Shown here: positions 50,836 through 59,224 of the stretch, piece by piece
How positions within the stretch are numbered: the first letter of the stretch is position 1
Layout: the number at the start of each line of letters is the position of its first letter
Source: Erwinia sp. S63
Lineage (GTDB): Bacteria > Pseudomonadota > Gammaproteobacteria > Enterobacterales > Enterobacteriaceae
NCBI RefSeq assembly: GCF_016625195.1
Contig: NZ_JACVUP010000009.1
Coordinates: 62,001 to 126,000 of the forward strand
Reading direction: 5' to 3'
DNA: 64,000 bases
Made by a program: the position numbers and the translations under genes
Notes under the pieces: generated by a model
Seen by the model: the letters and a program-made list of their open reading frames with translations, nothing else
The model's database searches: none
What the model was told of the DNA's origin: nothing

Positions 50836-51641
50836 ATGCACCACGATTTACCTCGCCCTATGCCGATGAAGCTATCGTTGCCTGGCTGGATGGTGAAATG
50901 CGCGCGGAGGATGCGCAGGCGTTTGAAACCGAATTAAAGCGCAGTGAAACCTTATCAGCACGGACGGCCGAGTTGATGAAAAGCAACCAGCCTTTCGCAG
51001 ACGCATTCGCGCCGATGCTGGATGATGCGCCACGGGAGCGGATGGAGTCACGGTTGGCGTATCTGCTCGAAAACACGCCATCCGCGCAGGCAAAAGCTGT
51101 TGTTCAGGTCAGCCGCCGTGCGTTGATCGCCGCCTCAGTGAGTTTTCTGCTGGTGGGCAGTGGGATTGGGTTTTGGGCGCGACCGCGATCTGTGGCAACC
51201 ACTGAGCAGGGCGAAAGCGCGCACATTCGGGAACTTGAAGCGCAATACATGTCGCTCTATAGCCCAGAAACGCTGGCCGATGTCGACAGCTCTCCACAAG
51301 TGCTGGCACGCTCATTACAACGTACCGCGCATGACCTCGATCTGCATTTAACGGCAGAGCAATTGACGCTACCTGAAGCGAGTTTGAAAAGCGTGCGTAT
51401 GCTGCGCTATGACGATTCACTGATCACCCAAATCGCCTGGAATCACAGCAGTTACGGTCCGATGGCACTGTGTATTTCGCGGGAAGAGCATGCTCAGCAG
51501 AGTGCATTGGCGCAGGAAAAGCGGCACGGCATGAATCTGGTGTGGTGGCATCGCAGCGGATACCAGTACGTGTTGATTGGGCGCAATCCGGCGGATCAGT
51601 TAAAGCGAGCGGCGCAGGTGTTGAACGCCGCTCTGGTGTAG
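50832..51641 (+). CDS. Transmembrane anti-sigma factor
   Basis: This 269-residue protein has a cytoplasmic N-terminal anti-sigma domain (EAIVAWLDGEMRAEDAQAFETELKRSETLSARTAELMKSNQPFADAF), one membrane helix near residues 96-112 (ALIAASVSFLLVGSGIGFW) and a periplasmic sensor domain. It starts with GTG overlapping the sigma stop (GTGA), which indicates coupled translation. It would hold the sigma factor until a periplasmic signal arrives. The layout with cytochrome b561 and a TPR protein suggests an oxidative or redox signal. A terminator follows. Confidence 0.85.
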   Translation: MNAPRFTSPYADEAIVAWLDGEMRAEDAQAFETELKRSETLSARTAELMKSNQPFADAFAPMLDDAPRERMESRLAYLLENTPSAQAKAVVQVSRRALIAASVSFLLVGSGIGFWARPRSVATTEQGESAHIRELEAQYMSLYSPETLADVDSSPQVLARSLQRTAHDLDLHLTAEQLTLPEASLKSVRMLRYDDSLITQIAWNHSSYGPMALCISREEHAQQSALAQEKRHGMNLVWWHRSGYQYVLIGRNPADQLKRAAQVLNAALV

Positions 51642-51676
51642 ATGTACAAGGCAACCTCTAAACCGCCCCCGATTAT

Positions 51677-51718
51677 GCCCCTACGACACTGCATCAAAAC
51701 AGCGTAGGGGCTTTTTTT
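51677..51718 (+). terminator. Intrinsic terminator of the second ECF operon
   Basis: A 9-bp stem (GCCCCTACG / CGTAGGGGC) with a 17-nt loop is followed by seven T. Confidence 0.9.
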
Positions 51719-51731
51719 ATCGGCAGATCGC

Positions 51732-53447
51732 TTACGAGAGCCCTAGCAGCTGTTTCAACTGCGCAATCTCATCGCGCCATTGTGTCTGCAACGTCGGTTT
51801 TTGATGCTTAGGCTTTCGCATCATATCTTCATCCAGCTTGCTCTCTAAATCGCACAAGGCGAACAGTAGTGCCTCCTCATCGTTATGCGATTCGGCCGCC
51901 ACGGGCTGAACGCTGACAACAGGCTTTTCTAGCGGTTGTTCGGCCCCCATCAATTCAATCACTTGTGCAAAGTCATGCCATTCGCTCAGTTGCTGGTCCT
52001 GTATCAGCCAAAAGCGATTGCAGCTGCTGGCAATCAAATTGCGATCGTGCGACACCAGCAATACCGCGCCCTCAAACTGATTGAGCGCTTCCGCCAGCTC
52101 TTCTTTGCCGACCATATCCAGATGGTTGGTGGGCTCATCCAGTAGCAGGATCGAGTAGCGCGCTAATGTCAGCCCGACAAACAGCAGGCGTGAGCGTTCA
52201 CCGCCACTCAACGAGCCAACCAATTGCTGATGACGCAGATAGGGGAACCCCGCACCGATCAGAGCCATCTTTCGCTGGTCGTCACTTAATGGTGCGAAAT
52301 GCGCTAGTGCCTCATTGAGGCTCTCTTCATCCTGTAATTGTGAGAGGCTTTGATCGTAATAGCCGAGCCTTGCGCGCGGGTGAAACAGCGTGGTGGTCTC
52401 ACATTGGTACTCCAGCCAGAGTTGACGCAGTAGCGATGATTTCCCGCTGCCGTTGCGACCCACGATAGCGATGCGGTCGCCGCTTTTGACCTGAAGGTTG
52501 GGTAATGTAAATAACGCAGGAGCGTTGTCAGCAGGTCGGATGCTCATCTCAGGCAGGGCCAGAACGCGATCGGCATCCAACGCTTCCCCCTGCAGTTTGA
52601 GTCGCCACAGGCTGCCGTCGGTCAACGTGGTTTGCGCCTCCTTCAACCAGTTGGCACGCTTTTCCATCTGTTGCGCTTTACGTGACAACCCTTCGTTGTC
52701 GTAGGTGCGTCCCCAAATCGCCAGTCGTTTGGCGCTCTTTTCAACGCGATCAATCTCATTCTGTTCTGCCAGGAAACGTTGTGCATCGGTTTCATCCTGC
52801 TGTGCCAGCGCTTGCCGTGCTGCAGAACAGGGCAGACGGAAGAATTGCAGAGTTTGATCGCGCAGTATCCAGCTACAGTTGGTGACCTGATCCAGCAAGG
52901 TACTGTCATGTGACACCAGCACAAAGCTGCCTTTCCAACTTATCAGGAACTGCTCGAGCCAGAGTAACGTTGGAAGATCCAGATGGTTACTGGGTTCATC
53001 CAGTAACAGCAGATCAGGCTGAAGGATCAGCGCACGCGCCAGCAGTAACCGCATATGTTGACCGCCACTCAACGTGGCTGCCGTTTGGGTATGCTGTTCA
53101 GCATCGAACCCCAGCGAAGAGAGTAATGCTTCTGCACGCCATGCATCACTGATCTGTTGCTGCTCTGGCAGACGCGCAATCACGCCTGCAAGCAGCGTGG
53201 CTTGCTGGAGTTGAGAGGGAAGATGCTGTTCAATTCGCGCCAGAAGACAGTGATTGGCTAAGGTAACGCTGCCCTGGCTGCTCTCAAGCTCACCGCTCAG
53301 GATCTTCAGGAGGGTGCTTTTACCTGTTCCGTTATCACCCAACAGGCCGATACGGTCGCCTTTTTTCAGGCTAAAGTGGATGTCGTGAAATAGTGTGCCG
53401 AAGGCGTTATCAAAGCCGACTGCGTGTGCGGATAGTAATGTGCTCAT
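51732..53447 (-). CDS. ABC-F family ATPase
   Basis: This protein of about 571 residues has two ABC domains and no membrane segment, the ABC-F layout. Domain 1 has GDNGTGKSTLLKIL, TLSGGQHMRLLLARAL and LLLLDEPSNHLDL. Domain 2 has GRNGSGKSSLLRQL, SLSGGERSRLLFVGLTL and LLLDEPTNHLDM. A linker rich in charged helices lies between (about residues 215-290), and a coiled-coil-like tail ends the protein. ABC-F proteins act on the ribosome in translation control or antibiotic protection. It is not obviously Uup, EttA, YbiT or YheS. The second ATG (MSTLLSAHAVG) is preferred as start. Confidence 0.88.
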   Translation of the reverse strand: MSTLLSAHAVGFDNAFGTLFHDIHFSLKKGDRIGLLGDNGTGKSTLLKILSGELESSQGSVTLANHCLLARIEQHLPSQLQQATLLAGVIARLPEQQQISDAWRAEALLSSLGFDAEQHTQTAATLSGGQHMRLLLARALILQPDLLLLDEPSNHLDLPTLLWLEQFLISWKGSFVLVSHDSTLLDQVTNCSWILRDQTLQFFRLPCSAARQALAQQDETDAQRFLAEQNEIDRVEKSAKRLAIWGRTYDNEGLSRKAQQMEKRANWLKEAQTTLTDGSLWRLKLQGEALDADRVLALPEMSIRPADNAPALFTLPNLQVKSGDRIAIVGRNGSGKSSLLRQLWLEYQCETTTLFHPRARLGYYDQSLSQLQDEESLNEALAHFAPLSDDQRKMALIGAGFPYLRHQQLVGSLSGGERSRLLFVGLTLARYSILLLDEPTNHLDMVGKEELAEALNQFEGAVLLVSHDRNLIASSCNRFWLIQDQQLSEWHDFAQVIELMGAEQPLEKPVVSVQPVAAESHNDEEALLFALCDLESKLDEDMMRKPKHQKPTLQTQWRDEIAQLKQLLGLS

Positions 53448-53459
53448 GTGCTTACTCAT

Positions 53460-53801
53460 AAGTTGCAGGCGTGCGAACGCCCGACGTCAAAAACTGCTGA
53501 CGACAACCCGGTAAGCCGGAGGAAGGAATGAGATGTAGTTAACTTCGCTCAGGCGGATTATCGCAGCACGAATGCAGAGATAGCTGAGCGCGGCCAATTA
53601 CTATAAAAATGTGAGTAAATAAACAATTCACACGATGGCATAGTAATCCTCCTTATTTATCAGTAGTGAGTAGGGTGGGTTGATGATAGTCATCTGGGCT
53701 GGCATTATCCACAGAATATTCGCGATGTTGTGAAGCCACAACCTGTATACGGGCCTGACGTCACGTAATCTCATTAATTACTCACATTTAAGGATTCACG
53801 G
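53460..53801. other. Divergent intergenic region with hairpins ahead of the ABC-F gene
   Basis: On the minus strand the leader of the ABC-F gene can form three small hairpins: CCGG-CTTA-CCGG (53508-53519), CGTCA/TGACG (53485-53502) and GGCGT/ACGCC (53468-53481). The rest (53540-53801) is AT-rich and includes a TTATCCACA sequence at 53705-53713. No gene is seen in it. Confidence 0.4.
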
Positions 53802-54500
53802 ATGAACAATACAACTTTACCCCTCGTACTCATTCCAGGTTTCATGCTCGATGAAACACTTTGGGATGATTTTGTTCGCGCCTATCCGGATGACAGAACC
53901 TGTATCAGAGCCAGCTTGAGTCGCGGCGAGAGCATCACCGAATATGCCTGCAATATCGTGGCCACCTTGCCGCCGCGCTTTATATTGGTCGGTTTCTCTC
54001 TGGGAGGCTATGTAGCCCGAGCCATTGCTGAAGCCTTTCCCGAGCGCACTGCAGGTATGGTTTTGGTTGCCACTTCACTCCGTGAAGATCCGCCTGAACA
54101 ACGTGAATTATTGGATCAGGCATCACAAACCGCCTTAATGGGGGATTTTAATGGCTTTAGCCAGGCGGTGCTGAAGCCATCGCTACATCCCTCTCGACAG
54201 AATGATGATCAACTAATTGATAAAATTCGTGTTATGGGGAAACGTCTCGGTGCAAATGTTTTTCGAACACAAGCCATGCTTGATCGCAAAGCTGTCACGC
54301 AGCAACCGGTAAGTTGCCCAATATTGGTCATTGCATCTGAAGGGGATGGCCTGCGCGGTCTTGAAGAATCCCGAGAGATTATCACTTTATTGGGGGGCGA
54401 TATGGAAATTATCGGTGACAGTGGCCATATGCTACCCCTTGAGCAACCTCTTAGACTGACCTCTGTCATCGCTGCATGGCTTGAAAAGTCAGCACTTTAA
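53802..54500 (+). CDS. Alpha/beta hydrolase
   Basis: This 232-residue protein has the alpha/beta hydrolase fold. It starts with LPLVLIPGFMLDETLWDDFV, the nucleophile elbow is GFSLGGYVARAI (Ser near residue 67), and ASEGDGL (acid) and GDSGHMLPLEQP (His) follow. It looks like a small esterase or a MenH/BioH-like lipase-fold hydrolase. It stands alone and the substrate is unknown. Confidence 0.82.
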   Translation: MNNTTLPLVLIPGFMLDETLWDDFVRAYPDDRTCIRASLSRGESITEYACNIVATLPPRFILVGFSLGGYVARAIAEAFPERTAGMVLVATSLREDPPEQRELLDQASQTALMGDFNGFSQAVLKPSLHPSRQNDDQLIDKIRVMGKRLGANVFRTQAMLDRKAVTQQPVSCPILVIASEGDGLRGLEESREIITLLGGDMEIIGDSGHMLPLEQPLRLTSVIAAWLEKSAL

Positions 54501-54517
54501 ATTAAAGAGTTCAGTGC

Positions 54518-55066
54518 TCATCTAAAGCTCCATTGAATGGTGATGACAAATACCGAGGGGATTATAATCCCCGATTCAATGCCGAAATAGGGTGTGAAAT
54601 TATATTGAAAGCCATGATAAATATAGGGTGAGAATCCTATTCCGGTGGCTTTTTTGAAATCATGGTAGGAACCGTGATCGCCACAATCCTTAAAGGCATC
54701 GAAAAAAAACTCACCGGTGTAGCCGTAGATACCTTTAAAGGTCCAGCCATCATCCCAGGTTTTCCAGTCTTTTCTCACCCCTAAAGCAAGGCAACGATCG
54801 TCAAAGCTGTTTTTCATGGTGCCTAGCAGTACGCTATAGGTTGAGTCTTCGGACAGCTTCCTCTCAATAGAGAAGAAGTTATTTTCAAAGTTTTCAGTAT
54901 ATTGCCCATGATTGTCCGTCAGGTGATAAACATAGGATCCTGTATTGATTGAATAAAGGTTAACCTCGCTCGCGGAACAGTAGAGCGAAATCAGCGCGGA
55001 TAAAACCATTACCCCCCATAATAATGTGAAATTTATTCTGGGGTATCCTTCTGTTATTTCATTCAT
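54518..55066 (-). CDS. Hypothetical envelope protein, possibly a small outer-membrane barrel
   Basis: I do not recognise this 182-residue protein. A hydrophobic segment (INFTLLWGVMVLSALISLYCSAS) after a 12-residue N-terminus looks like a signal sequence. The rest is rich in aromatic, alternating strands (YGYTGEFFFDAFKDCGDHGSY, YHGFQYNFTPYFGIESGI) and ends VFVITIQWSFR. This suggests an 8-strand outer-membrane barrel of the PagP/Crcb size class, but no family motif is clear. Local AT content is higher than in its neighbours, hinting at transfer. Confidence 0.55.
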   Translation of the reverse strand: MNEITEGYPRINFTLLWGVMVLSALISLYCSASEVNLYSINTGSYVYHLTDNHGQYTENFENNFFSIERKLSEDSTYSVLLGTMKNSFDDRCLALGVRKDWKTWDDGWTFKGIYGYTGEFFFDAFKDCGDHGSYHDFKKATGIGFSPYIYHGFQYNFTPYFGIESGIIIPSVFVITIQWSFR

Positions 55067-55519
55067 TTTTCCCTCACCACTTACAATGAGATAATGAAAA
55101 AAAAGTTAACAGCGGCCCGATATGTTGAATCAAGTTATTGATAGCTAAATAAGAGTGGCTGGATCTTTATGGTTGTTAAATAAAGTACGGCTCTCACGGA
55201 TGGAAATTTGGACGATGACGTATTTTAGCAGGTTTTTTGAGAGGACAAGAATGCAGGGGCAGTGTGGTTTATGCATCTAAGGTCATATGCTTAATATTCA
55301 AAGAATTAAATTAATCATTCATCAGCCGTTATCAAGGGATTTTGTCACGTTTGTCGAACATGGATTAAGCAATGAGGTGCTACAAGAAAGCAAGTGTTTG
55401 GCAATGCGCTAATTCACGGTTGTCCACACCAACGCTGCAGCATAACCAGTATCTAAGCCTGATTATGCTGTATAAAGCAGGGATGAAAGATAATAATCAC
55501 CTCATCCCTATGTGCACTC
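55067..55519. other. AT-rich gap of about 450 bp with a doubtful 41-codon frame
   Basis: No convincing gene lies here. An ATG at 55287 with AAGG just upstream opens a frame to 55412 (MLNIQRIKLIIHQPLSRDFV and ending ESKCLAMR), which might be a small protein or a broken gene end. I see no similarity I can name. Confidence 0.3.
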
Positions 55520-56047
55520 TTAACCCTGATCCACCCAAATGAGCTTATCAACATCAAACCCAAGTCTTTGAGCGACAGCCAGATACTGCTTTTTCACCTG
55601 ATTCGGAATCTTAGGTTCTCGCGACAGAATCCATAAATAGCTGCGATTTGGACCACTCACCAACGCATATTGATAATCATCATCCAATGCAATCACGTTA
55701 TAGCCGCCATAGAATGGGCCAAAGAAGGAGACTTTAAGCGCAGCGGTATCCGATTTACCGGTGAAGTAGGCTTTACCCTCGCTCTCACTCCACTCTTTTT
55801 TTACCGGATCATATCCACGATTCAGCACGGTTATGCCGCCATCATTGCGTGGAGAGTAAGTGGCGGTGACATGATCTTTACCACATTCAAAGCGGTGATC
55901 CAGACGGGCGATTTCGTACCATTTGCCTAAATAGCGGTTGGCATCAAAAGGGCTGATGGGCGTGACACCTTTCGGTGGCGTTGGGGATTTACAGGCCACG
56001 AGCGTTAACGATAACGCGGCGAGTGCGGCGATTGGCCATAATTTCAT
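55520..56047 (-). CDS. blc: Outer-membrane lipoprotein lipocalin
   Basis: This 175-residue protein matches Blc. It has a lipobox LVAC (Cys19), then YLGKWYEIARLDHRFE (the GxW lipocalin motif), SEGKAYFTGKSDTAALKVSFFGPFYGGYNVIALD and YLWILSREPKI. Blc binds lysophospholipids and fatty acids at the outer membrane and is usually induced in stationary phase. It stands alone here. Confidence 0.93.
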   Translation of the reverse strand: MKLWPIAALAALSLTLVACKSPTPPKGVTPISPFDANRYLGKWYEIARLDHRFECGKDHVTATYSPRNDGGITVLNRGYDPVKKEWSESEGKAYFTGKSDTAALKVSFFGPFYGGYNVIALDDDYQYALVSGPNRSYLWILSREPKIPNQVKKQYLAVAQRLGFDVDKLIWVDQG

Positions 56048-56147
56048 TACTGCTCCTTAATCGATCCTGATCCGTATTAAAGGACATCTCAGCATGATTA
56101 TAGGCAATAAATATCGAGGCGGCCCTCAGGCCACCTGATGTAGGGCG

Positions 56148-56831
56148 TTATTTCTTCTCTTTATCTTCTTCAGCCGGAATCAGCGGCTCATCAATCGCAA
56201 TTGAGGTACCTGACTTCAGCAACTGAATATCAAGAATCACATAGGTCATGGTGGTGATAAACAATGAAATTACGCTGCCAATCACGCCGCTGGTGGTGAA
56301 GGTGAAGTAGTTGTACATCACCACCCAGGTCACACAAATAAACAGTGCGAGTGCAACGTTGATAGCGGATTGTGAATAGTTGGTGGTACGAGCCCCCATC
56401 TCATTGATTTGTTTATAGAGGTTAGTGCCAGCGTATTTTTCCAGCACAAAAATGCCCTGATCCCAACTGCGCAGACGACGTGCGCTACTGCGGGTGAAGA
56501 ACAGAAATAACAACGAGACAAACAGACCGGAAAAGGCAATCAGCACAGGGACCGCTTCCAACGCATACACCAAACTCTTGTGGCTGGGTGCTTGTGCGGT
56601 GAGATCCAGCGTCAGCGACGCGCCCAAAACGGCATAGAGGAAAATAAACAGCGCTAAAAACACCGCATTGCGTTTCCAGTCGAGTTCCGCTTCATGATTT
56701 TTCTGCAGGCGAGCGATGTCGAGGGCTTGTTGCAAGCGAATATCGTTGGATTGGGTATCCACTTGCTCAATTTCTTCACCAAGCAAACGGTGAATAAACG
56801 GCTGATCGGCCGGTTCAATGGTAATGCGCAT
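56148..56831 (-). CDS. Membrane protein of unknown function with four helices
   Basis: This protein of about 227 residues has a charged N-terminal cytoplasmic part (EPADQPFIHRLLGEEIEQVDTQSNDIRLQQALDIARLQKNHEAELDWKR). A helical pair follows at about residues 55-110 (AVFLALFIFLYAVLGASLTL and AVPVLIAFSGLFVSLLFLFF), then a polar loop, a second pair near 160-205, and an acidic tail (EEDKEKK). I chose the start MRITIEP because AGGAT lies 4 nt upstream; the frame is open 15 codons further. No family is recognised. Confidence 0.65.
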   Translation of the reverse strand: MRITIEPADQPFIHRLLGEEIEQVDTQSNDIRLQQALDIARLQKNHEAELDWKRNAVFLALFIFLYAVLGASLTLDLTAQAPSHKSLVYALEAVPVLIAFSGLFVSLLFLFFTRSSARRLRSWDQGIFVLEKYAGTNLYKQINEMGARTTNYSQSAINVALALFICVTWVVMYNYFTFTTSGVIGSVISLFITTMTYVILDIQLLKSGTSIAIDEPLIPAEEDKEKK

Positions 56832-57009
56832 AACGATCCTGATGGCGTATCTATCGAGGTGCACAGTGTAACGCAATTTCAGCCGTAGTCAGGAATCTGC
56901 GAGACAACACGCAGTTTCACTACTGCTGCCGCTCTCAAATTGAACATTATTTGTACACTTAAGGGTGCGGTCAATGTCGGCCGTGTACAGCACGACGGAG
57001 GAATAGCCT

Positions 57010-57363
57010 ATGTCGTACGTAGATGGTTTTGTCGTTGCGGTTCCTGAAGTCAATAAAGAAGATTACCGTGCCATGGCGGCTAAAGCCGCACCGCTGTTTA
57101 AGGAATTTGGCGCCACCCGCATCGTGGAGTGCTGGGCAGATGACGTGCCCGAAGGCAAGCTCACGGATTTTTACATGTCGGTGAAAGCGGAAGAGGGAGA
57201 AACGGTGGTGTTCAGCTGGATTGAATATCCCTCACGCGAAGCGCGTGATGCGGCCAATCAGAAAATGATGTCCGATCCGCGAATGAAAGAGATGGGCGAA
57301 AATATGCCTTTTGATGGCAAAAGAATGATTTATGGTGGTTTCTCGATTCTACTCGAAGAATGA
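57010..57363 (+). CDS. DUF1428-family protein (YbaA-like)
   Basis: This 117-residue protein matches the DUF1428 family, including E. coli YbaA: YVDGFVVAVPEVNKEDYRAMAAKAAPLFKEFGATRIVECWADDVPEGK, WIEYPSREARDAANQKMM and the end MPFDGKRMIYGGF. The fold is a dimeric alpha-beta ferredoxin-like barrel. Its function is unknown. An ACGGAGGA ribosome site precedes the ATG. Confidence 0.9.
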   Translation: MSYVDGFVVAVPEVNKEDYRAMAAKAAPLFKEFGATRIVECWADDVPEGKLTDFYMSVKAEEGETVVFSWIEYPSREARDAANQKMMSDPRMKEMGENMPFDGKRMIYGGFSILLEE

Positions 57364-57418
57364 TAAGCAGGGCGCGTTGGCGCCCCTCTCATTTCTATTC
57401 GTTCAGGCATGCGAAGGG

Positions 57419-57808
57419 TCACGGCCACTGCTGAGACTGGATGACGGTTCGGTAACCATCGTGATCTTCATACGTTTTTCCATTTTGATCCCAGTAAGGG
57501 TTGAACGAACTAACCTGCTTAAATCCCGCAGATATCATTTGCTGGCAGGTTTGCTGCCATTCAACACGCTTGGGTAAATACAGCACCAACAGATCTTCCG
57601 CTGATGGAGAAGGGATAACCGGATGCGAAGTGCATTGTGTGAACTCGAGATGCCAGGAGACGCCCGCTTTTCCCAGCATAACCCCATTAAAGCCTTGATG
57701 ATCTTCAAAGGCGCCAATCACATCCAGTCCTAATCCTGACTGGTAAAGTTCACGGCTGCGTTCCAGCTGTGAAACCGGTCGTGCCACGCGTAGGGTAAGT
57801 GTTGCCAC
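57419..57808 (-). CDS. VOC-family (glyoxalase/dioxygenase-fold) protein
   Basis: This protein of about 129 residues has the vicinal-oxygen-chelate fold: LRVARPVSQLERSRELYQSGLGLDVIGAFEDHQGFNGVMLGKAGVSWHLEF in the first half and VSSFNPYWDQNGKTYEDHDGYRTVIQS in the second. The likely start is a GTG (ATLTLRVARP) with GGAG 8 nt upstream; the frame is open 14 codons further. Substrate unknown. Confidence 0.8.
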   Translation of the reverse strand: MATLTLRVARPVSQLERSRELYQSGLGLDVIGAFEDHQGFNGVMLGKAGVSWHLEFTQCTSHPVIPSPSAEDLLVLYLPKRVEWQQTCQQMISAGFKQVSSFNPYWDQNGKTYEDHDGYRTVIQSQQWP

Positions 57809-57962
57809 AAGTTGAACTCCATGACGATTATGTTTAGTCCTGCAACTCATACTGTAGCGGGCACAAAAAAGTGATGGCGCAATGTGTGCTCATTGCGAAT
57901 TAAGCTGGCTTAATTGTCATGTTGTAGCGTTATTTTTCTTAAATCTTATCTGGGGGGAGAGC

Positions 57963-58397
57963 ATGATGAGCTATGTCAGTGAGATGAGAGCCTTAGTTGG
58001 ACATCGGATGTTGTTACTTGCGGGAGCGAACGTCATCGTCCTTGATGAGAAACAACGTATATTACTTCAACAGCGATTAGACGGAAGCTGGGGACTGCCC
58101 GGTGGGCTTATGGAACTGGGTGAAAGCCTTGAACAAACCGCTGTGCGTGAAGTGAAAGAAGAGACGAATATTGATATCGATGAACTTCATTTTTTGAAAG
58201 TCTTTTCTGGCAAAGAATTTACTTTTACGCTTAATAATAACGATGAAATCAATGTTGTCACCGCCCTTTACTGGTCAAAAAAATGGCATGGTAGTTTAAT
58301 AAATGATAAAAGTGAGGGGTTGTCATTGGAATTCTTCACCACTGATAATATGAGCGAAGAGTATCAGCTCTACCTTCGTTACTTTGTCTCAAAATAA
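57963..58397 (+). CDS. NUDIX hydrolase
   Basis: This protein of about 144 residues carries a complete Nudix box, beginning GGLMELGESLEQTAVREVKE and ending ETNI, at about residues 48-71. The substrate is probably a nucleotide-type diphosphate. The start at 57963 follows GGGGGGAGA; a longer frame from 57882 is rejected. Base composition is more AT-rich than in the neighbours. Confidence 0.87.
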   Translation: MMSYVSEMRALVGHRMLLLAGANVIVLDEKQRILLQQRLDGSWGLPGGLMELGESLEQTAVREVKEETNIDIDELHFLKVFSGKEFTFTLNNNDEINVVTALYWSKKWHGSLINDKSEGLSLEFFTTDNMSEEYQLYLRYFVSK

Positions 58398-58464
58398 ATA
58401 GTCATCAGATTGGATTACGTGGCCATACTCAGTACAACAAACGCCACTTCAACAAGGAGTTAAC

Positions 58465-59106
58465 ATGCTGGATATCATCCATTTTCCCCTGTTCCTCGTT
58501 TCGGTATTCCTATTGTGTATCACGCCGGGACCGGACCTGGCCTATGTGGTCGGGCAAAGCGTGGCCAACGGGCGTCAAAGCGGCGTGATATCTGCCAGTG
58601 GTGTGGCGCTCGGCAGCTGTACACATGCGTTAGCTAGCGCAATAGGCTTAACAGCATTAATTACCGCCTCGCCGATGTTATTTACTGTGATTAAATACAT
58701 CGGAGCTGCTTATCTTATTTATTTGGGTAGCAAGATGGTATGGGAAACGTTTATTGCCAAACCACAGGCTAATGTCGAGAAAATTGAGGTTCCGCGTACC
58801 AATACGCGTAATCTTTTAGTACGAGGTTTTATTACGTCCATTACTAATCCCAAAGTGCTGCTGTTTTTCATATCTTTCTTCCCGCAATTCGTGGTGGTCG
58901 ATGGTGACTATCATGCGAGTTCATTCCTGCTGCTGGGACTGACCTATGCGGTGATTGGGTTGATGACTGATGTGACGTTTGCCCTGCTGGCGGGCGGTGC
59001 TGCGAGTGCGGTATCGCGCAATGTTACGCTGCAAAAGCTGTTAGATCGTATCGTCGGTGTGACCTTCATTGGCCTCGGGATTCGCCTGGCCATGACCCGT
59101 CGCTAA
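58465..59106 (+). CDS. LysE/RhtB-family amino-acid exporter
   Basis: This 213-residue membrane protein has about six helices and the LysE-family signatures ITPGPDLAYVVGQSVANGRQSGVISASGVALG and SITNPKVLLFFISFFPQFV. It would export an amino acid such as threonine or homoserine; the substrate cannot be told. An AAGGAG site precedes the ATG. It stands alone. Confidence 0.88.
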   Translation: MLDIIHFPLFLVSVFLLCITPGPDLAYVVGQSVANGRQSGVISASGVALGSCTHALASAIGLTALITASPMLFTVIKYIGAAYLIYLGSKMVWETFIAKPQANVEKIEVPRTNTRNLLVRGFITSITNPKVLLFFISFFPQFVVVDGDYHASSFLLLGLTYAVIGLMTDVTFALLAGGAASAVSRNVTLQKLLDRIVGVTFIGLGIRLAMTRR

Positions 59107-59155
59107 AAAGCAGAATGGGCAGCAAGTCTGATGATTGGCGATAGCGGCTTATTCG

Positions 59156-59181
59156 GGTAACGTGAGGTGTCTTACGTTACC
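59156..59181. promoter_or_regulatory. Inverted repeat upstream of the LacI-like gene
   Basis: A perfect 8-bp inverted repeat (GGTAACGT / ACGTTACC) with a 10-bp spacer lies about 45 nt upstream of the start codon. It may be an operator or the terminator-like hairpin of the exporter gene; no T run follows. Confidence 0.4.
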
Positions 59182-59224
59182 TACAAAATAATGACCGCAC
59201 GCTAAGTTGCAGGAGAGCCCGTTC

